Part shown: positions 47,950 through 57,658 of the stretch, one piece after another | Numbering within the stretch: position 1 is the stretch's first letter | Layout: every line of letters begins with the position of its first letter | DNA from: Cellulomonas taurus | Lineage (GTDB): Bacteria > Actinomycetota > Actinomycetes > Actinomycetales > Cellulomonadaceae | Direction of reading: 5' to 3' | Assembly: GCF_012931845.1 (NCBI RefSeq) | Contig: NZ_CP051884.1 | Location: 2,728,001 to 2,792,000 of the forward strand | Length of the DNA stretch: 64,000 bases | Position numbers and translations under genes: made by a program | The notes under the pieces: model-generated | The model's database searches: none | What the model saw: the letters and a program-made list of their open reading frames with translations, nothing else | What the model was told of the DNA's origin: nothing

Positions 47950-48157
47950 GGTCGTAGCCTTCGTCTCTTCTATCTGACTGTGTCCACGGCAGCCCGTAGA
48001 AGCCGGGTCCAGCCGATGAATGGATCGCCGCACGTCAGAGCCGGAAGCGGGCGAGTGGGATCGCACCAAGCTCCACAGGTGAACGCACAACGACTCACCA
48101 GGGTAGCCGGAGCCCCCCGTGGCGGTCAAAGCCGGTGGGCGATCGCATGCCGAGCGC

Positions 48158-49849
48158 TCATCTGACCCGCGACACCCGACCGGCGTCCCAGACGGGTTCC
48201 GGCGTCTCGACCACCGCACCGTCCTCCCCGAAGACCAGGAACCGGTCGAACCCCCGGGCGAACCAGCGGTCGTGGGTGACGGCCAGCACCGTGCCCTCGA
48301 AGGCCGCCAGCCCGGCCTCCAGCGCCTCCGCCGAGTGCAGGTCCAGGTTGTCGGTCGGCTCGTCCAGCAGGAGCAGGGTCGCGCCGCCGAGTTCGAGCAG
48401 CAGGATGTGGAACCGGGCCTGCTGACCGCCGGAGAGCGTCGCGTACCGCTGCTCCGCCGAGTCGACCAGCTCGTAGCGGTCCAGCGCCCGGCTGGCCGCC
48501 TCCCGGCCCATCCCCTGCCGCCGACCGTCCCCGGCGTGCAGGATCTCCAGGAGGGTCTTGTCACCGAACTCGGCGTCCTGGGCGTGCTGCCGGTTCTGCG
48601 CGAAGAACCCGGGCAGCACCCGCGACCCGAGCGTGACGACCCCGGTGTGGCTGACCGGGTCGATCGGCAGTGAGTCCACCGGCTGGTGCTCCGGACCGGG
48701 GTCGGAGCCACCGGCGGCCAGCAGCCGCAGGAAGTGCGACTTGCCGGACCCGTTCGACCCGAGCACCGCCACCCGCTCGCCGAACCACACCTCCAGGTCG
48801 AAGGGCTTCATCAGCCCGGTGAGCTCCAGGGTGGTCGCCACCACGGCGCGCTTCGCGGTCCGCCCGCCGCGCAGCCGGACCCGGACGTGCTGTTCCCGGG
48901 CCAACTGCTCGGGCGGCCCCGCCTCCTCGAACCGGCGCAGCCGGGTCTGCGCCGACTGGTAGCGGCTGGCCATGTCCGAGTTGTACTTGGCCTTCTGCTT
49001 GTACATCAGCACCAGGGCCTTCAACTGGGCGCGCTCCTCCTCCCAGCGGCGCAGCAGCTCCTCCTGCCGGGCCATCCGCTCGGCCCGCGCCTCGGCGTAG
49101 CCGGTGAAGGTGCCGCCGTGCAGCCAGATCCCGGCGCCGGAGGGTCGCGGTTCCAGGGTGGCGATCGCGGTGGGCACCCGGCTGAGCAGCTCACGGTCGT
49201 GGCTGACCAGCAGGACGGTCTTCTCCGACTCGATCAACCGCTGTTCCAACCAGCGCTTGGTCGGCACGTCCAGGGCGTTGTCCGGCTCGTCCAGCAGCAG
49301 CACCTCCTGCGGCCCGCGCAGCAGTGCCTCCAGCACCAGCCGTTTCTGCTCACCGCCGGACAGGGTGCGCACGGTGCGGTGCTGTGCCCGGTCGAAGGGG
49401 ATGGACAGCACGGCGTCGGTCACCCGGTCCCAATCGGCCTCGACCTCGTAGCCGCCGACGTCCGCCCAGTCGGCGAGCGCCTGGGCGTACCGCATCTGGG
49501 CGGGCTCGTCGTCCGCCTCCATCATCGCCAGCTCGGCCGCCGACAGTTCGATCGCCGCCGCACCCACCGCCCCCGGCGTCAGCTCGGCGAGCAGGTCGCG
49601 CACCGACCGGTCGTCGGCGATCCTGCCCACGTCCTGCCGCATGACGCCCAGTCCGCCGGACCGGATGACGGTGCCGACCCGGGGGGCGAGCTCGCCGGTG
49701 ACGATCTTCAGCAGGGTCGACTTCCCGGCGCCGTTCGGCCCGATCAGCGCCGTCCGACTGCCCTCCCCGACCCGCAGGTGCACGTCGTTGAGCAGCGGTC
49801 GGCCGTCGGGCAGGACGTGGCCGACACCGTTGATGTCCAGGTGACCCAT
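48158..49849 (-). CDS. ABC-F family ATPase
   Basis: A 563-residue protein with two ATPase domains and no membrane part, as in ribosome-associated ABC-F translation or antibiotic-resistance factors. The first domain has [20 protein letters not shown] and [11 protein letters not shown]; the second has [11 protein letters not shown] (Ser-His in place of Ser-Thr), TLSGGQQAR and [12 protein letters not shown] linker rich in Arg, Glu and Lys (about residues 255-310) joins them. The exact subgroup is uncertain. ATG 49849 begins [12 protein letters not shown]; the longer open frame is rejected. Confidence 0.9.
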   Translation of the reverse strand: MGHLDINGVGHVLPDGRPLLNDVHLRVGEGSRTALIGPNGAGKSTLLKIVTGELAPRVGTVIRSGGLGVMRQDVGRIADDRSVRDLLAELTPGAVGAAAIELSAAELAMMEADDEPAQMRYAQALADWADVGGYEVEADWDRVTDAVLSIPFDRAQHRTVRTLSGGEQKRLVLEALLRGPQEVLLLDEPDNALDVPTKRWLEQRLIESEKTVLLVSHDRELLSRVPTAIATLEPRPSGAGIWLHGGTFTGYAEARAERMARQEELLRRWEEERAQLKALVLMYKQKAKYNSDMASRYQSAQTRLRRFEEAGPPEQLAREQHVRVRLRGGRTAKRAVVATTLELTGLMKPFDLEVWFGERVAVLGSNGSGKSHFLRLLAAGGSDPGPEHQPVDSLPIDPVSHTGVVTLGSRVLPGFFAQNRQHAQDAEFGDKTLLEILHAGDGRRQGMGREAASRALDRYELVDSAEQRYATLSGGQQARFHILLLELGGATLLLLDEPTDNLDLHSAEALEAGLAAFEGTVLAVTHDRWFARGFDRFLVFGEDGAVVETPEPVWDAGRVSRVR

Positions 49850-49938
49850 ACCGCCCAGGATGCCTGGTCGCCGGACCGCCCAGCCAGGTGATTTGCGTTC
49901 CGCTGGCGACCCGACCCACCCGGTGCCACCGTGGTCCC

Positions 49939-50361
49939 ATGAGCGAGGACACCCCTGCCACCAGCACTGATCCGGCCACCGGGGCCGAGGGCGACGCGAA
50001 CCAGCTGCCCGAGGAGGACACCCTGGTCGACCGCGGCGTCGACGACCTGTTGGACGAGGGCTACTCCCCGCCCGAGCGGCCGCGTCCCGCCGTCGCCCAC
50101 TGGGGCGAGACGCCCTGGGAGGAGTCGCGCGGCGAGGACCTGGACCAGCGGGTCGCCCAGGAGGAGCCGGAGGTGTGGGAGTCCGACGAGCCGGTCGACC
50201 CCGCCCGCCAGCCGGACCGGGCCGGTCGCCTGGCCGAGGACGACGACGCGGTCGAGGCGGGCGGCAACGACCAGTTCGCCGTCGACGCCGGGGTCGACGG
50301 GGGTGCCGCCTCCGCCGAGGAGGCAGCCGTGCACGTCCTCGACGAGGACGATCAGTTCTGA
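49939..50361 (+). CDS. DUF5709 acidic protein
   Basis: A 140-residue, strongly acidic, probably disordered protein (EEDTLVDRGVDDLLDEGYSP, PPERPRPAVAHWGETPWEE, HVLDEDDQF). It matches DUF5709, a short family of unknown function in actinobacteria. ATG 49939 is chosen because the conserved core follows closely. It is divergent from the ABC-F gene and convergent with truA. Confidence 0.75.
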   Translation: MSEDTPATSTDPATGAEGDANQLPEEDTLVDRGVDDLLDEGYSPPERPRPAVAHWGETPWEESRGEDLDQRVAQEEPEVWESDEPVDPARQPDRAGRLAEDDDAVEAGGNDQFAVDAGVDGGAASAEEAAVHVLDEDDQF

Positions 50362-50404
50362 CCTGACGCAGCAGGTCCACCGCGCCGCCGCGGCTCGGTC
50401 CCGA

Positions 50405-51304
50405 TCAGTCGCCGGGACGGGGCAGCGGCGGCGTGTCCACGTCGTCGGCCGACCGCGGCGCGCGGGTCCGCACGGCCCGTGCCGCGAGCTCCTCGTCCGG
50501 CGGGTAGACGACCTCCTCGAGGGTGAGGCCGTGTGCCGCGACCACGGCACTGCCCGGGTCACGCCGTCCGCCGACCAGTAGCTCGGCCGGCCAGTCCAGG
50601 GGGCGGCGACCCTCCCCCACCGCGAGGCTGGCACCGACCAGCGCACGGACCATGGAGTGGCAGAACGCGTCCGCCCTGACCGTCGCCACCACCAGCCCGG
50701 CATCCGGTCCGTCGGTGAGCCGCTGCCAGCTGAGTTCGTCGAGCGTCCTGATCGTGGTCGCCCCCTCCCGGGGCTTGCAGTAGGCGGCGAAGTCGTGGCG
50801 GCCCAGCACCCGCTGGGCGGCGACGTGCATGGCGTCGGCGTCCAGGCGGCGGCGGTGCCACAGCACGTGGCTGCGCCGCAGCGGGTCGCGCAGCGCCGGG
50901 TCGTCGCACACCCGGTACACGTACCGCCGGGCCACCGCGGAGAACCGGGCGTCGAAGCCCTCCGCCGCCGGCCGCACCCCGCGCACCACCACATCGGCCG
51001 GCAGCACGCCGGTGAGCCGGGTCAGCAGCGCCTCCGCCGGGTCGCGGTCCGAGCGTCCGGGCAGGTCCGCCCACGCGTCGGCCGGGACGTCCACGTGCAG
51101 CACCTGACCCCGGGCGTGCACCCCGGCATCGGTGCGACCGGCCACCGTCACCCGGGGCAGCGCGTGACCGCGGTGCGCCGAGCGCAGGACCACGGCCAGG
51201 CCGTCCTCGACCACACCCTGCACGGTGCGCAGCGTCGGTTGCCGCGCCCACCCGGCGAAGTCGGTGCCGTCGTAGGCCAGATCGATCCTGACCCGCACGC
51301 TCAT
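50405..51304 (-). CDS. truA: tRNA pseudouridine(38-40) synthase TruA
   Basis: Makes pseudouridine in the tRNA anticodon arm (299 aa). The start [18 protein letters not shown], the catalytic Asp in [20 protein letters not shown] and [19 protein letters not shown] are typical. The C-terminal 25 residues are an extra Arg/Pro/Asp tail. ATG 51304 overlaps the stop of the ADP-ribosylglycohydrolase gene (ATGA), a coupling different from the usual rplQ-truA order. Confidence 0.95.
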   Translation of the reverse strand: MSVRVRIDLAYDGTDFAGWARQPTLRTVQGVVEDGLAVVLRSAHRGHALPRVTVAGRTDAGVHARGQVLHVDVPADAWADLPGRSDRDPAEALLTRLTGVLPADVVVRGVRPAAEGFDARFSAVARRYVYRVCDDPALRDPLRRSHVLWHRRRLDADAMHVAAQRVLGRHDFAAYCKPREGATTIRTLDELSWQRLTDGPDAGLVVATVRADAFCHSMVRALVGASLAVGEGRRPLDWPAELLVGGRRDPGSAVVAAHGLTLEEVVYPPDEELAARAVRTRAPRSADDVDTPPLPRPGD

Positions 51305-52587
51305 CGTGTCTCCTCCTGCCGTTGCACCACGATCCCGCCGAACCGGGCCTCCCCGGCCCGCAGCGGTTCACCACCGATCCACACCCGTCCGGCCGCCACC
51401 TGCGCGGAGGCCGGGCTGCCGTCCGGGTACCTCGCCAGGTACCCGCCGGAGAAGGACGCGTTGAACAGGTCGACCGGACGACCGTCCTCGTCGGTCACCC
51501 ACGCGGCGCACCACCCGCAGACGTGATCCGGGTAGCGCGGGTTCGGCGTGCCGGACGTCCCGCACAGTGGGCAGGTCTGCGTCCCGGGAATCCCCGCGCG
51601 ACCCGGCCCACCCTGGGCGATCACCCGCGCCCGCCCGCCGAGCTCGCGGCCGTCCCAGCCCGGCCAGCCGTGCACCTGGCGCAGCAACGGCATCGGCAGC
51701 GCCGCGACCCCCACCAGGGCACCCAGCAGACCGCCGGTGATCGCCGCCACGGTGTCGGTGTCGCCGCCGATCCGGATCGCCGCCGCCAGTCGGGCCAGGG
51801 CCTCGTCGGGCCCCGGTCGGCCGTGCACATCGTGCAGATCGTGCAGCACGTGCCACGCCGCCTGGAGCGCGGTCACCGTGAAGCCGTTCCCGGTCAGGTC
51901 GGTGTCCGGTGATGTCCGCTCCGCGTCGTCGATCCACCCCGACCAGGCGGCAGCGCGCTCCGGTGCCAGCAGGTCGAGTCCGCCACGCAGGTCGAGCCGC
52001 CCCTCGACCACCGCCACCCGCACCGCCTCCGACCACAGGACACAGGACTCGGCCGCCAGCGGGTCGGCGTGGGTCAGCTCCGCCACCGCCCGCGCGGCCA
52101 CCGCCGTCGCGCGACGATCGTCCAGGGCGAGCAGCCCGACCACCGCGGTGCGCATCAACGCGCCGTTGCCCGCCGCCCGTCCGGTGTCCGCGAACACCTG
52201 CCAGGCGGCCGCACGCATCCGCTCGGCGGGGCCGCCGTCACCACCGGCCGCCCGGTCGATCACCGCCGCGGTCTGCACCCCGATGTCGCTCGCCCCGCCG
52301 GACCGCCAGGCGACGAAGGCCGCCGCCACCGCGTCCAGCTCGGCCTCGGTGCGCAACCGCCCGCCGCGTGCGGCCACGCGGACCAGGCACGCGGTCATCT
52401 GGGTGTCGTCGCTCCACTCCCCCGGTGCATAGGGCCCGAGACCGCCGCCGCGCAGCTCCGGCCACTCCTGCGGCCCCGGCGGTGTGCCGAACTCGTAGGG
52501 GACGCCGAGCGCGTCGCCGAGCGCCTGGCCGAGCAGCGCGCCCGTCGCACGATCCAGCACGTCGGGGGCGAGGGGTGGCTCCAGCAC
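51301..52587 (-). CDS. ADP-ribosylglycohydrolase-family protein with zinc ribbon
   Basis: A 428-residue protein. Residues about 10-320 are an ADP-ribosylglycohydrolase (DraG/ARH-like) domain: [18 protein letters not shown], the metal motif WSDDTQMT and the C-terminal metal motif [17 protein letters not shown]. Residues about 335-428 are a separate module with CPLC and CGWC separated by 14 residues (CxxC-x14-CxxC), a zinc ribbon, then a beta-rich tail. It may remove ADP-ribose from protein, nucleic acid or a small molecule; the ribbon could bind RNA or DNA. GTG 52587. It is coupled to truA, so a tRNA link is possible. Confidence 0.88.
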   Translation of the reverse strand: MLEPPLAPDVLDRATGALLGQALGDALGVPYEFGTPPGPQEWPELRGGGLGPYAPGEWSDDTQMTACLVRVAARGGRLRTEAELDAVAAAFVAWRSGGASDIGVQTAAVIDRAAGGDGGPAERMRAAAWQVFADTGRAAGNGALMRTAVVGLLALDDRRATAVAARAVAELTHADPLAAESCVLWSEAVRVAVVEGRLDLRGGLDLLAPERAAAWSGWIDDAERTSPDTDLTGNGFTVTALQAAWHVLHDLHDVHGRPGPDEALARLAAAIRIGGDTDTVAAITGGLLGALVGVAALPMPLLRQVHGWPGWDGRELGGRARVIAQGGPGRAGIPGTQTCPLCGTSGTPNPRYPDHVCGWCAAWVTDEDGRPVDLFNASFSGGYLARYPDGSPASAQVAAGRVWIGGEPLRAGEARFGGIVVQRQEETR

Positions 52588-52616
52588 CCGATGAGCCTAC
52601 GGCCAGGGAGCTGCTC

Positions 52617-52622
52617 TACCGT
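52617..52622 (+). promoter_or_regulatory. Candidate -10 box of the ROK kinase gene
   Basis: TACCGT ends six bases before GTG 52629 in a divergent gap of only 41 bp, with no ribosome site. A leaderless message is likely. No good -35 was found. Confidence 0.45.
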
Positions 52623-52628
52623 TGCTCC

Positions 52629-53399
52629 GTGCCCACACCGTCCAGCAGCCCGTACACCCTCGCCGTCGACTGCGGCGGCGGCGGGATCAAGGCTTCCGTG
52701 CTGGACGCCTCCGGCACCCTGCACGCCCCGGCGGTGCGCGTGCCCACCCCGTACCCGCTGCCGCCGGAACGCCTGGTGGACACCATCGCGGACATCGCGG
52801 CGCAGCTGCCGCCGTCGGATCGCGCGACGGTCGGGATGCCCGGGATGATCCGGCACGGCGTCGTGGTCGCCACCCCGCACTATGTGACCCGCTCCGGTCC
52901 GCACACCCGGGTCGACCCCGAGCTGGTCGAACTGTGGGCGGGATGCGACATCCGGGCCGCCTTCGAGCGGCGGCTCGGCGTGCCGACCCTGGTGCTGAAC
53001 GACGCCGAGGTGCACGGCGCCGGGGTGGTCTCGGGCTCCGGGGTGGAGCTGGTGCTCACCCTCGGCACCGGCCTGGGCTCGGCGCTGTTCGACGGGGGCC
53101 GCCTGGCCCCGCACCTGGAGTGGTCGCACGCGCCGATCCACCGGGGCACCACGTACGACGAGTACATCGGCCAGATCCAGCGTGCCCGGCTGGGGGACGC
53201 GATGTGGTCCCGGCGGGTGCGCCGGATGATCGACGGGCTGCGGCCGGTGTTCCGCTGGGACCGGCTCTACCTCGGCGGCGGCAACTCCCGCGCGGTCACC
53301 GCGACCTCGCTGGCCCGGCTCGGCGACGACGTGGTGATCGTCCCGAACCAGGCCGGGATCACCGGTGGGGTCCGGGCCTGGCAGCTGCGGACCGACTGA
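52629..53399 (+). CDS. ROK-family kinase, polyphosphate glucokinase-like
   Basis: A 256-residue ROK sugar kinase. The phosphate motif AVDCGGGGIKASVLD, LVLNDAEVHGAG, VLTLGTGLGSALFDGG and RLYLGGGNSR match the polyphosphate/ATP glucokinase branch common in actinobacteria, though the canonical ELGH-like motif reads LEWSHAPI. Glucose phosphorylation is probable but the donor is inferred. GTG 52629 follows the -10 box. Its last 41 bases overlap the convergent hydrolase gene. Confidence 0.82.
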   Translation: MPTPSSSPYTLAVDCGGGGIKASVLDASGTLHAPAVRVPTPYPLPPERLVDTIADIAAQLPPSDRATVGMPGMIRHGVVVATPHYVTRSGPHTRVDPELVELWAGCDIRAAFERRLGVPTLVLNDAEVHGAGVVSGSGVELVLTLGTGLGSALFDGGRLAPHLEWSHAPIHRGTTYDEYIGQIQRARLGDAMWSRRVRRMIDGLRPVFRWDRLYLGGGNSRAVTATSLARLGDDVVIVPNQAGITGGVRAWQLRTD

Positions 53400-54093
53400 G
53401 CTCGTCGACGGCCCCCAGCAGCACCCGGGTGAAGCCGACCGGAGCGCTGAGGCTCACCAGGTGGGTCGCCCGGGGCACGATCACCAGCCGACCGTCCGAG
53501 CAGGCGGCGAGGAAGCGGCGCTCCTCCCCCCGGAAGTGGTCGTAGCGACCGTTCACCAGCCAGACCGGTGCGCGCACCCGCCGCAGGTCGGCCACCGGGT
53601 CGGCGGACCGCATCGCACCGAGCACGTCGTCCATCACGTCCAGCGCGAAGCCACCCGCCGCGACGTCGATCGCCGCCTGGGCCGGCAGCACCGCGTCCAC
53701 CGAGCGCTGGTTCAGCGCGGCGCCGGCATCCGGCAACCGGGCGATCCCCCGGGCCAGCACCGTCCACCCGTCCAGCAGCAGCCGCAGCGGCCGGGTGCAG
53801 CAGCTCGCGGCGACCAGACCCGCCACCTGCTCGGGATGCCGTGCGGCGTGCCGGATCGCGACGTAACCGCCCAGGGACAACCCGACCACCGCCGCGCGGC
53901 CACCGACCGACCGCACCCCGTCGGCCACCGCCTGGACGGCACCGTCCAGCGTGAACCGCTCCCCGCGGCGTTCGCCGTGGCCGGGCAGATCGATCGCCAC
54001 CGTCGGGCAGCCGTAGCGACCCAACGCCTCCTGCTGGAACCGCCACATGGTCCGCGAGGTGCGCAGACCGTGCACGAACACCACCGGGGTCAT
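53359..54093 (-). CDS. Alpha/beta hydrolase
   Basis: A 244-residue alpha/beta-hydrolase: oxyanion region VVFVHGLRTSRTMW, PGHGERRG, nucleophile Ser in VGLSLGGYVA, acid in GRYDHF and the catalytic His in RATHLVSL. The substrate is unknown; esterase, lactonase or thioesterase are all possible. ATG 54093. Its 3' end overlaps the ROK kinase gene by 41 bases on the other strand. Confidence 0.88.
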   Translation of the reverse strand: MTPVVFVHGLRTSRTMWRFQQEALGRYGCPTVAIDLPGHGERRGERFTLDGAVQAVADGVRSVGGRAAVVGLSLGGYVAIRHAARHPEQVAGLVAASCCTRPLRLLLDGWTVLARGIARLPDAGAALNQRSVDAVLPAQAAIDVAAGGFALDVMDDVLGAMRSADPVADLRRVRAPVWLVNGRYDHFRGEERRFLAACSDGRLVIVPRATHLVSLSAPVGFTRVLLGAVDELSRSAAARPGPHR

Positions 54094-54113
54094 GCCCCGA
54101 CGCTACCGACACG

Positions 54114-54153
54114 ACGAGGCCCGGCCCACCCTCGCGGATGGACCGGGCCTCGT
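54114..54153 (-). terminator. Terminator after rplQ
   Basis: 11-bp arms (54114-54124 and 54143-54153) with an 18-base loop, 17 bases after the rplQ stop. It ends the alpha operon. Confidence 0.7.
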
Positions 54154-54169
54154 ACGCGTGCGGTCGGAC

Positions 54170-54709
54170 TCAGGCCTTGGCGGCGTCGTCCGTGGTGCCC
54201 TCGGCGGTCTCCTCGGCCGGAGCCTCGGTCGCCTCGGTGGTCTCCTCGGCGGGAGCCTCGGTGGTGGTCTCGACCGGGGTCTCCTCGGCCTTCGGAGCCG
54301 ACTTCTCGGCAGCCTTGGTGGCCTCGCGGACCACGGACTGCTTCGGGGACAGCGGCTCGAGCACGAGCTCGATCACGGCCATCGGCGCGTTGTCACCCTT
54401 GCGGGGGCCGATCTTGGTGATCCGGGTGTAGCCACCCTGACGCTCGGCCACGGCCGGCGCGATCTCCGCGAACAGGGTGTGCACGACGGACTTGTCGCGG
54501 ATGGTGGTCATCACGCGACGGCGGGCGTGCAGGTCACCGCGCTTGGCGAAGGTGATCAGGCGCTCGGCCAGCGGACGCAGGCGCTTGGCCTTGGTCTCGG
54601 TGGTGGTGATCCGCTTGTGCTCGAACAGCGCAGTGGCCAGGTTGGCCAGGATCAGCCGCTCGTGCGCCGGTCCGCCACCGAGCCGGGGACCCTTGGTGGG
54701 CGTAGGCAT
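54170..54709 (-). CDS. rplQ: 50S ribosomal protein L17
   Basis: L17 (179 aa): [60 protein letters not shown] and VIELV. After residue 125 comes a low-complexity acidic tail of about 50 residues made of [10 protein letters not shown] repeats, as in many actinobacterial L17 proteins. ATG 54709 has AAGGAG upstream, so the longer frame is rejected. Confidence 0.97.
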   Translation of the reverse strand: MPTPTKGPRLGGGPAHERLILANLATALFEHKRITTTETKAKRLRPLAERLITFAKRGDLHARRRVMTTIRDKSVVHTLFAEIAPAVAERQGGYTRITKIGPRKGDNAPMAVIELVLEPLSPKQSVVREATKAAEKSAPKAEETPVETTTEAPAEETTEATEAPAEETAEGTTDDAAKA

Positions 54710-54739
54710 GTCGTTACTCCTTGGTTCCAATGATGGGCT

Positions 54740-54760
54740 GGTCCGCGATCATCGCGGACC
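54740..54760 (-). other. Hairpin in the rpoA-rplQ gap
   Basis: A perfect 21-base palindrome (GGTCCGCGAT-C-ATCGCGGACC) that folds to at least eight pairs with a five-base loop. It lies nine bases after the rpoA stop and just before the rplQ ribosome site. Confidence 0.7.
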
Positions 54761-54769
54761 TCCCCGGCG

Positions 54770-55780
54770 TCAGTACTGCTCGTCCTCGGTGAAGTCGCCC
54801 TCGTCGCCGTCGTAGTACGCGGCGGCGGTCGGGTCGAAGTCGAGCGGGCTGTCCTTCAGGGACAGGTTCAGCTCGGCCAGCTTCTCCTTGACCTCGGTGA
54901 TCGACTTCGCACCGAAGTTGCGGATGTCGAGCAGGTCAGCCTCGGAACGCGCCACGAGCTCGCCCACCGTGTGGATGCCCTCGCGCTTGAGGCAGTTGTA
55001 CGACCGGATGGTCAGCTGCAGGTCCTCGATCGGCAGGGCCAGATCGGCGGCCAGCGCCTGGTCGGTCGGCGACGGGCCGATCTCGATGCCCTCGGCCTCG
55101 ACGTTCAGCTCACGGGCCAGACCGAACAGCTCCACCAGGGTCTTACCGGCCGAGGCCAGTGCGTCCCGCGGGGAGATGGCGGCCTTGGTCTCGACGTCGA
55201 CGATCAGCTTGTCGAAGTCGGTGCGCTGCTCGACACGGGTCGCCTCGACCTTGTAGGTGACCTTGAGGACCGGCGAGTAGATCGAGTCGACCGGGATGCG
55301 GCCGATCTCGGCCTCGAAGGCCTTGTTCTGGTTGGCCGACACGTAGCCACGGCCGCGCTCGACGGTCAGCTCGATCTCGAGCTTGCCCTTCTCGTTCAGC
55401 GTGGCCAGGTGCAGGTCGGTGTTGTGCACCTCGACACCGGCCGGCGGCACGATGTCGGCGGCGGTGACGTCACCGGCACCCTGCTTGCGCAGGTACATCA
55501 CGACCGGCTCGTCGTTCTCCGAGGAGACGACCAGGTTCTTGATGTTGAGGATGATCTCGGTGACATCCTCCTTGACCCCGGGGACGGTGCTGAACTCGTG
55601 CAGCACGCCGTCGATCCGGATGCTGGTCACGGCGGCGCCCGGGATGGACGACAGCAGCGTCCGGCGCAGGGAGTTGCCCAGCGTGTAGCCGAAGCCGGGC
55701 TCGAGCGGCTCGATGGAGAACCGCGAACGGTTCTCCGAGATGACCTCTTCGGTCAGGGTGGGGCGCTGTGCGATGAGCAC
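54770..55780 (-). CDS. rpoA: RNA polymerase alpha subunit
   Basis: Alpha subunit (336 aa): assembly domain with [20 protein letters not shown] and [17 protein letters not shown], and a C-terminal DNA-contact domain with [16 protein letters not shown] and [16 protein letters not shown], ending in an acidic tail. GTG 55780. The usual upstream neighbour rpsD is not present between rpsK and rpoA here. Confidence 0.97.
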   Translation of the reverse strand: MLIAQRPTLTEEVISENRSRFSIEPLEPGFGYTLGNSLRRTLLSSIPGAAVTSIRIDGVLHEFSTVPGVKEDVTEIILNIKNLVVSSENDEPVVMYLRKQGAGDVTAADIVPPAGVEVHNTDLHLATLNEKGKLEIELTVERGRGYVSANQNKAFEAEIGRIPVDSIYSPVLKVTYKVEATRVEQRTDFDKLIVDVETKAAISPRDALASAGKTLVELFGLARELNVEAEGIEIGPSPTDQALAADLALPIEDLQLTIRSYNCLKREGIHTVGELVARSEADLLDIRNFGAKSITEVKEKLAELNLSLKDSPLDFDPTAAAYYDGDEGDFTEDEQY

Positions 55781-55870
55781 TTCGGTGTTCCTCTCAGCGT
55801 GCGTCCGCCATATGACGCAGCGCAGGTACGCAAAGGGTCGCGCGGGTCTCGGTCCACCCGGACGACCGGC

Positions 55871-55908
55871 CGATACGCCGTGCCCTCAGCTGAGGACACG
55901 GCGTATCG
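55871..55908 (-). other. Hairpin in the rpsK-rpoA gap
   Basis: A 38-base near-perfect palindrome: 12 outer pairs (55871-55882 with 55897-55908), one mismatch, then four inner pairs. It begins eight bases after the rpsK stop and 90 bases before rpoA. It may be a partial terminator or processing site that sets rpoA level. Confidence 0.75.
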
Positions 55909-55916
55909 ACGACGGA

Positions 55917-56318
55917 TCAGACGCGGCGACGCTTCGGGGGGCGGCAGCCGTTGTGCGCCTGCGGCGTCACGTCCTGGATGGAGCCCACCTCGAGACCGGC
56001 GGCGGTCAGCGACCGGATCGCGGTCTCACGGCCCGAACCCGGGCCCTTGACGAAGACGTCGACCTTCTTCATGCCGTGCTCCTGCGCCTTGCGAGCAGCG
56101 GCCTCGGCCGCCATGCCGGCGGCGTACGGGGTCGACTTACGGGAGCCCTTGAAGCCGACGTCGCCGCCGGAGGCCCAGGAGATCACCGCGCCGCTGGGGT
56201 CGGTGATCGAGACGATCGTGTTGTTGAAGGTGCTCTTGATGTGAGCCTGGCCGACGGAGATGTTCTTCTTCTCCTTGCGGCGCGGCTTGCGCACACCAGT
56301 ACGGGTCTTGGGAGGCAT
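55917..56318 (-). CDS. rpsK: 30S ribosomal protein S11
   Basis: S11 (133 aa): [60 protein letters not shown] and the C-terminal [15 protein letters not shown] 56318. It follows rpsM with a 95-base gap. Confidence 0.98.
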   Translation of the reverse strand: MPPKTRTGVRKPRRKEKKNISVGQAHIKSTFNNTIVSITDPSGAVISWASGGDVGFKGSRKSTPYAAGMAAEAAARKAQEHGMKKVDVFVKGPGSGRETAIRSLTAAGLEVGSIQDVTPQAHNGCRPPKRRRV

Positions 56319-56363
56319 TCGCTCGTTCTCTCTACGCGTCTACGTGGTCTGTGGGTCGCGGCG

Positions 56364-56410
56364 GATCGCTCGACCGGCGGTGCTGGATCAGCAGCCGGGC
56401 CGGGGCGATC
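56364..56410 (-). other. Weak stem-loop in the rpsM-rpsK gap
   Basis: GATCGC (56364-56369) pairs with GCGATC (56405-56410), and the interval holds an inner imperfect hairpin around GCTG-GAT-CAGC. It is less regular than the other hairpins of this operon. Confidence 0.4.
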
Positions 56411-56413
56411 TGC

Positions 56414-56788
56414 TCAGCGGGCCTTCTTCTTGCCCGCGACGGTGCGCTTGGGACCCTTGCGGGTACGCGCGTTGGTCTTGGTGCGCTGACCGCGCACCGG
56501 GAGGCCGCGACGGTGACGCAGACCCTCGTAGCAACCGATCTCGACCTTGCGGCGGATGTCGGCGGCGACCTCACGGCGGAGGTCACCCTCGAGCTTGAAG
56601 TTGCCCTCCAGGTGGTCGCGCAGTGCGACCAGCTGAGCGTCGTCCAGGTCCTTCACCCGGACGTCCGGGCTGATGCCGGTCGCCTCGAGCGTGGCCTTGG
56701 CGCGGGTGCGACCCACGCCGTAGATGTAGGTGAGCGCGATCTCCAGCCGCTTCTCGCGGGGGAGGTCGACGCCGATAAGACGTGCCAT
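56414..56788 (-). CDS. rpsM: 30S ribosomal protein S13
   Basis: S13 (124 aa): [58 protein letters not shown] and [22 protein letters not shown] 56788. A 194-base gap to rpmJ upstream contains a hairpin but no gene. Confidence 0.98.
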   Translation of the reverse strand: MARLIGVDLPREKRLEIALTYIYGVGRTRAKATLEATGISPDVRVKDLDDAQLVALRDHLEGNFKLEGDLRREVAADIRRKVEIGCYEGLRHRRGLPVRGQRTKTNARTRKGPKRTVAGKKKAR

Positions 56789-56917
56789 GTGCCTGGTGGC
56801 TCCTGTGACTTCATCCGAAGGTCTTCCACACCGTCCTCCCGCCTGGCTGCGGGCCCCGGCCTCCGGACCGGGGGTTCACCGGCCACCTGGGGTGGCGCGG
56901 TGCGGCGATGCGCTGAT

Positions 56918-56945
56918 GGTGACCGCTAGTCGCTAGCGGGTCACC
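56918..56945 (-). other. Hairpin in the rpmJ-rpsM gap
   Basis: GGTGACCGCTAG (56918-56929) pairs with CTAGCGGGTCACC (56933-56945) with one bulged base and a three-base loop. It lies 37 bases after the rpmJ stop. The long 194-base gap suggests a regulatory or processing role. Confidence 0.65.
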
Positions 56946-56982
56946 GGGGTTCGTTCAGATCGACGACACGTCCTGGGCTGAT

Positions 56983-57096
56983 TCAGCCCTGACGCTGCTT
57001 GTGACGCAGGTTCTCGCAGATCACCTGGACACGACCGTGCCGGCGGATCACCTTGCACTTGTCGCAGATCTTCTTGACGCTGGGCTTGACCTTCAT
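56983..57096 (-). CDS. rpmJ: 50S ribosomal protein L36, zinc type
   Basis: A 37-residue L36 encoded between infA and rpsM. It begins [20 protein letters not shown], and its zinc ligands Cys11, Cys14, Cys27 and His32 are present (the C+ form), ending RHKQRQG. Zinc-starved actinobacteria often switch to a C- paralog elsewhere. ATG 57096 has a GGAGGAA-type ribosome site just upstream. Confidence 0.97.
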   Translation of the reverse strand: MKVKPSVKKICDKCKVIRRHGRVQVICENLRHKQRQG

Positions 57097-57108
57097 GGCC
57101 TGTTCCTC

Positions 57109-57157
57109 CGCCGTCGATCCGCCGGCTCCCGACGGGAGTCCGAACGCGTCGACGGCG
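57109..57157 (-). other. Nested hairpin in the infA-rpmJ gap
   Basis: Outer nine pairs CGCCGTCGA (57109-57117) with TCGACGGCG (57149-57157) enclose an inner CTCCC-GAC-GGGAG hairpin (57126-57138). It lies 17 bases after the infA stop and just before the rpmJ ribosome site. Confidence 0.7.
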
Positions 57158-57174
57158 ATGCTCGATCGGTCGGT

Positions 57175-57396
57175 TTACTTGTAGCGGTAGACGATGCGCC
57201 CGCGGGACAGGTCGTACGGGCTGAGCTCGACCACCACCCGGTCCTCGGGGAGGATCCGGATGTAGTGCTGGCGCATCTTGCCCGAGATGTGGGCGAGAAC
57301 CTTGTGACCGTTGGTCAGCTCGACGCGGAACATCGCGTTCGGCAGAGCCTCGACCACGCTGCCCTCGATCTCGATGACACCGTCCTTCTTCGCCAT
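57175..57396 (-). CDS. infA: Translation initiation factor IF-1
   Basis: IF-1 (73 aa), first gene of the operon: [20 protein letters not shown], the OB-fold core [20 protein letters not shown] and [20 protein letters not shown], ending RIVYRYK. ATG 57396 has GGAGGA close upstream; the longer frame is leader. The 262-bp gap to the surface-protein gene holds its promoter and that gene's terminator. Confidence 0.98.
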   Translation of the reverse strand: MAKKDGVIEIEGSVVEALPNAMFRVELTNGHKVLAHISGKMRQHYIRILPEDRVVVELSPYDLSRGRIVYRYK

Positions 57397-57565
57397 GTCC
57401 TCCGCTAACTGTTGTGCTTCACTTCCGACCCGCGCCGGTCCGAGTGGATCGGTGCGGTGTGTGTGCCCGGCCTCGACCGAGACCAGCCCGCGCGCGAACG
57501 AGCCGATGTCACGGCTGATTCGCGGACGAGCGTGCGACAGCGCGAGGGCGCACACCCAACGGACA

Positions 57566-57571
57566 AGCATA
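57566..57571 (-). promoter_or_regulatory. Possible -10 box of the infA operon
   Basis: TATGCT on the minus strand, 170 bases before infA, with a poor TTTCCC -35 about 18 bp further upstream. This is the best TANNNT box in the gap, but the evidence is weak. Confidence 0.3.
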
Positions 57572-57617
57572 CGCCATCGGGCCGCGTCGGGGAAACGCGC
57601 CCACCGCTGTCGAGTGG

Positions 57618-57656
57618 ACACGCCGGGGCGGGCAGGATCGACTCGCCCCGGCGTGT
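57618..57656 (-). terminator. Terminator after the surface-protein gene
   Basis: 13-bp arms (57618-57630 and 57644-57656) with a 13-base loop, starting three bases after the stop codon of the large minus-strand gene. Confidence 0.75.
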
Positions 57657-57658
57657 GC

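Noticed and set aside
49850..50380. Upstream extension of the ABC-F protein
   Set aside because: Arg/Gly-rich, overlaps the DUF5709 gene on the other strand, and lies outside the conserved ABC-F N-terminus.
57397..57658. tRNA or small RNA gene in the gap upstream of infA
   Set aside because: No cloverleaf, T-loop GGTTCRANYC or CCA-type end was found; only a terminator and a weak promoter box.
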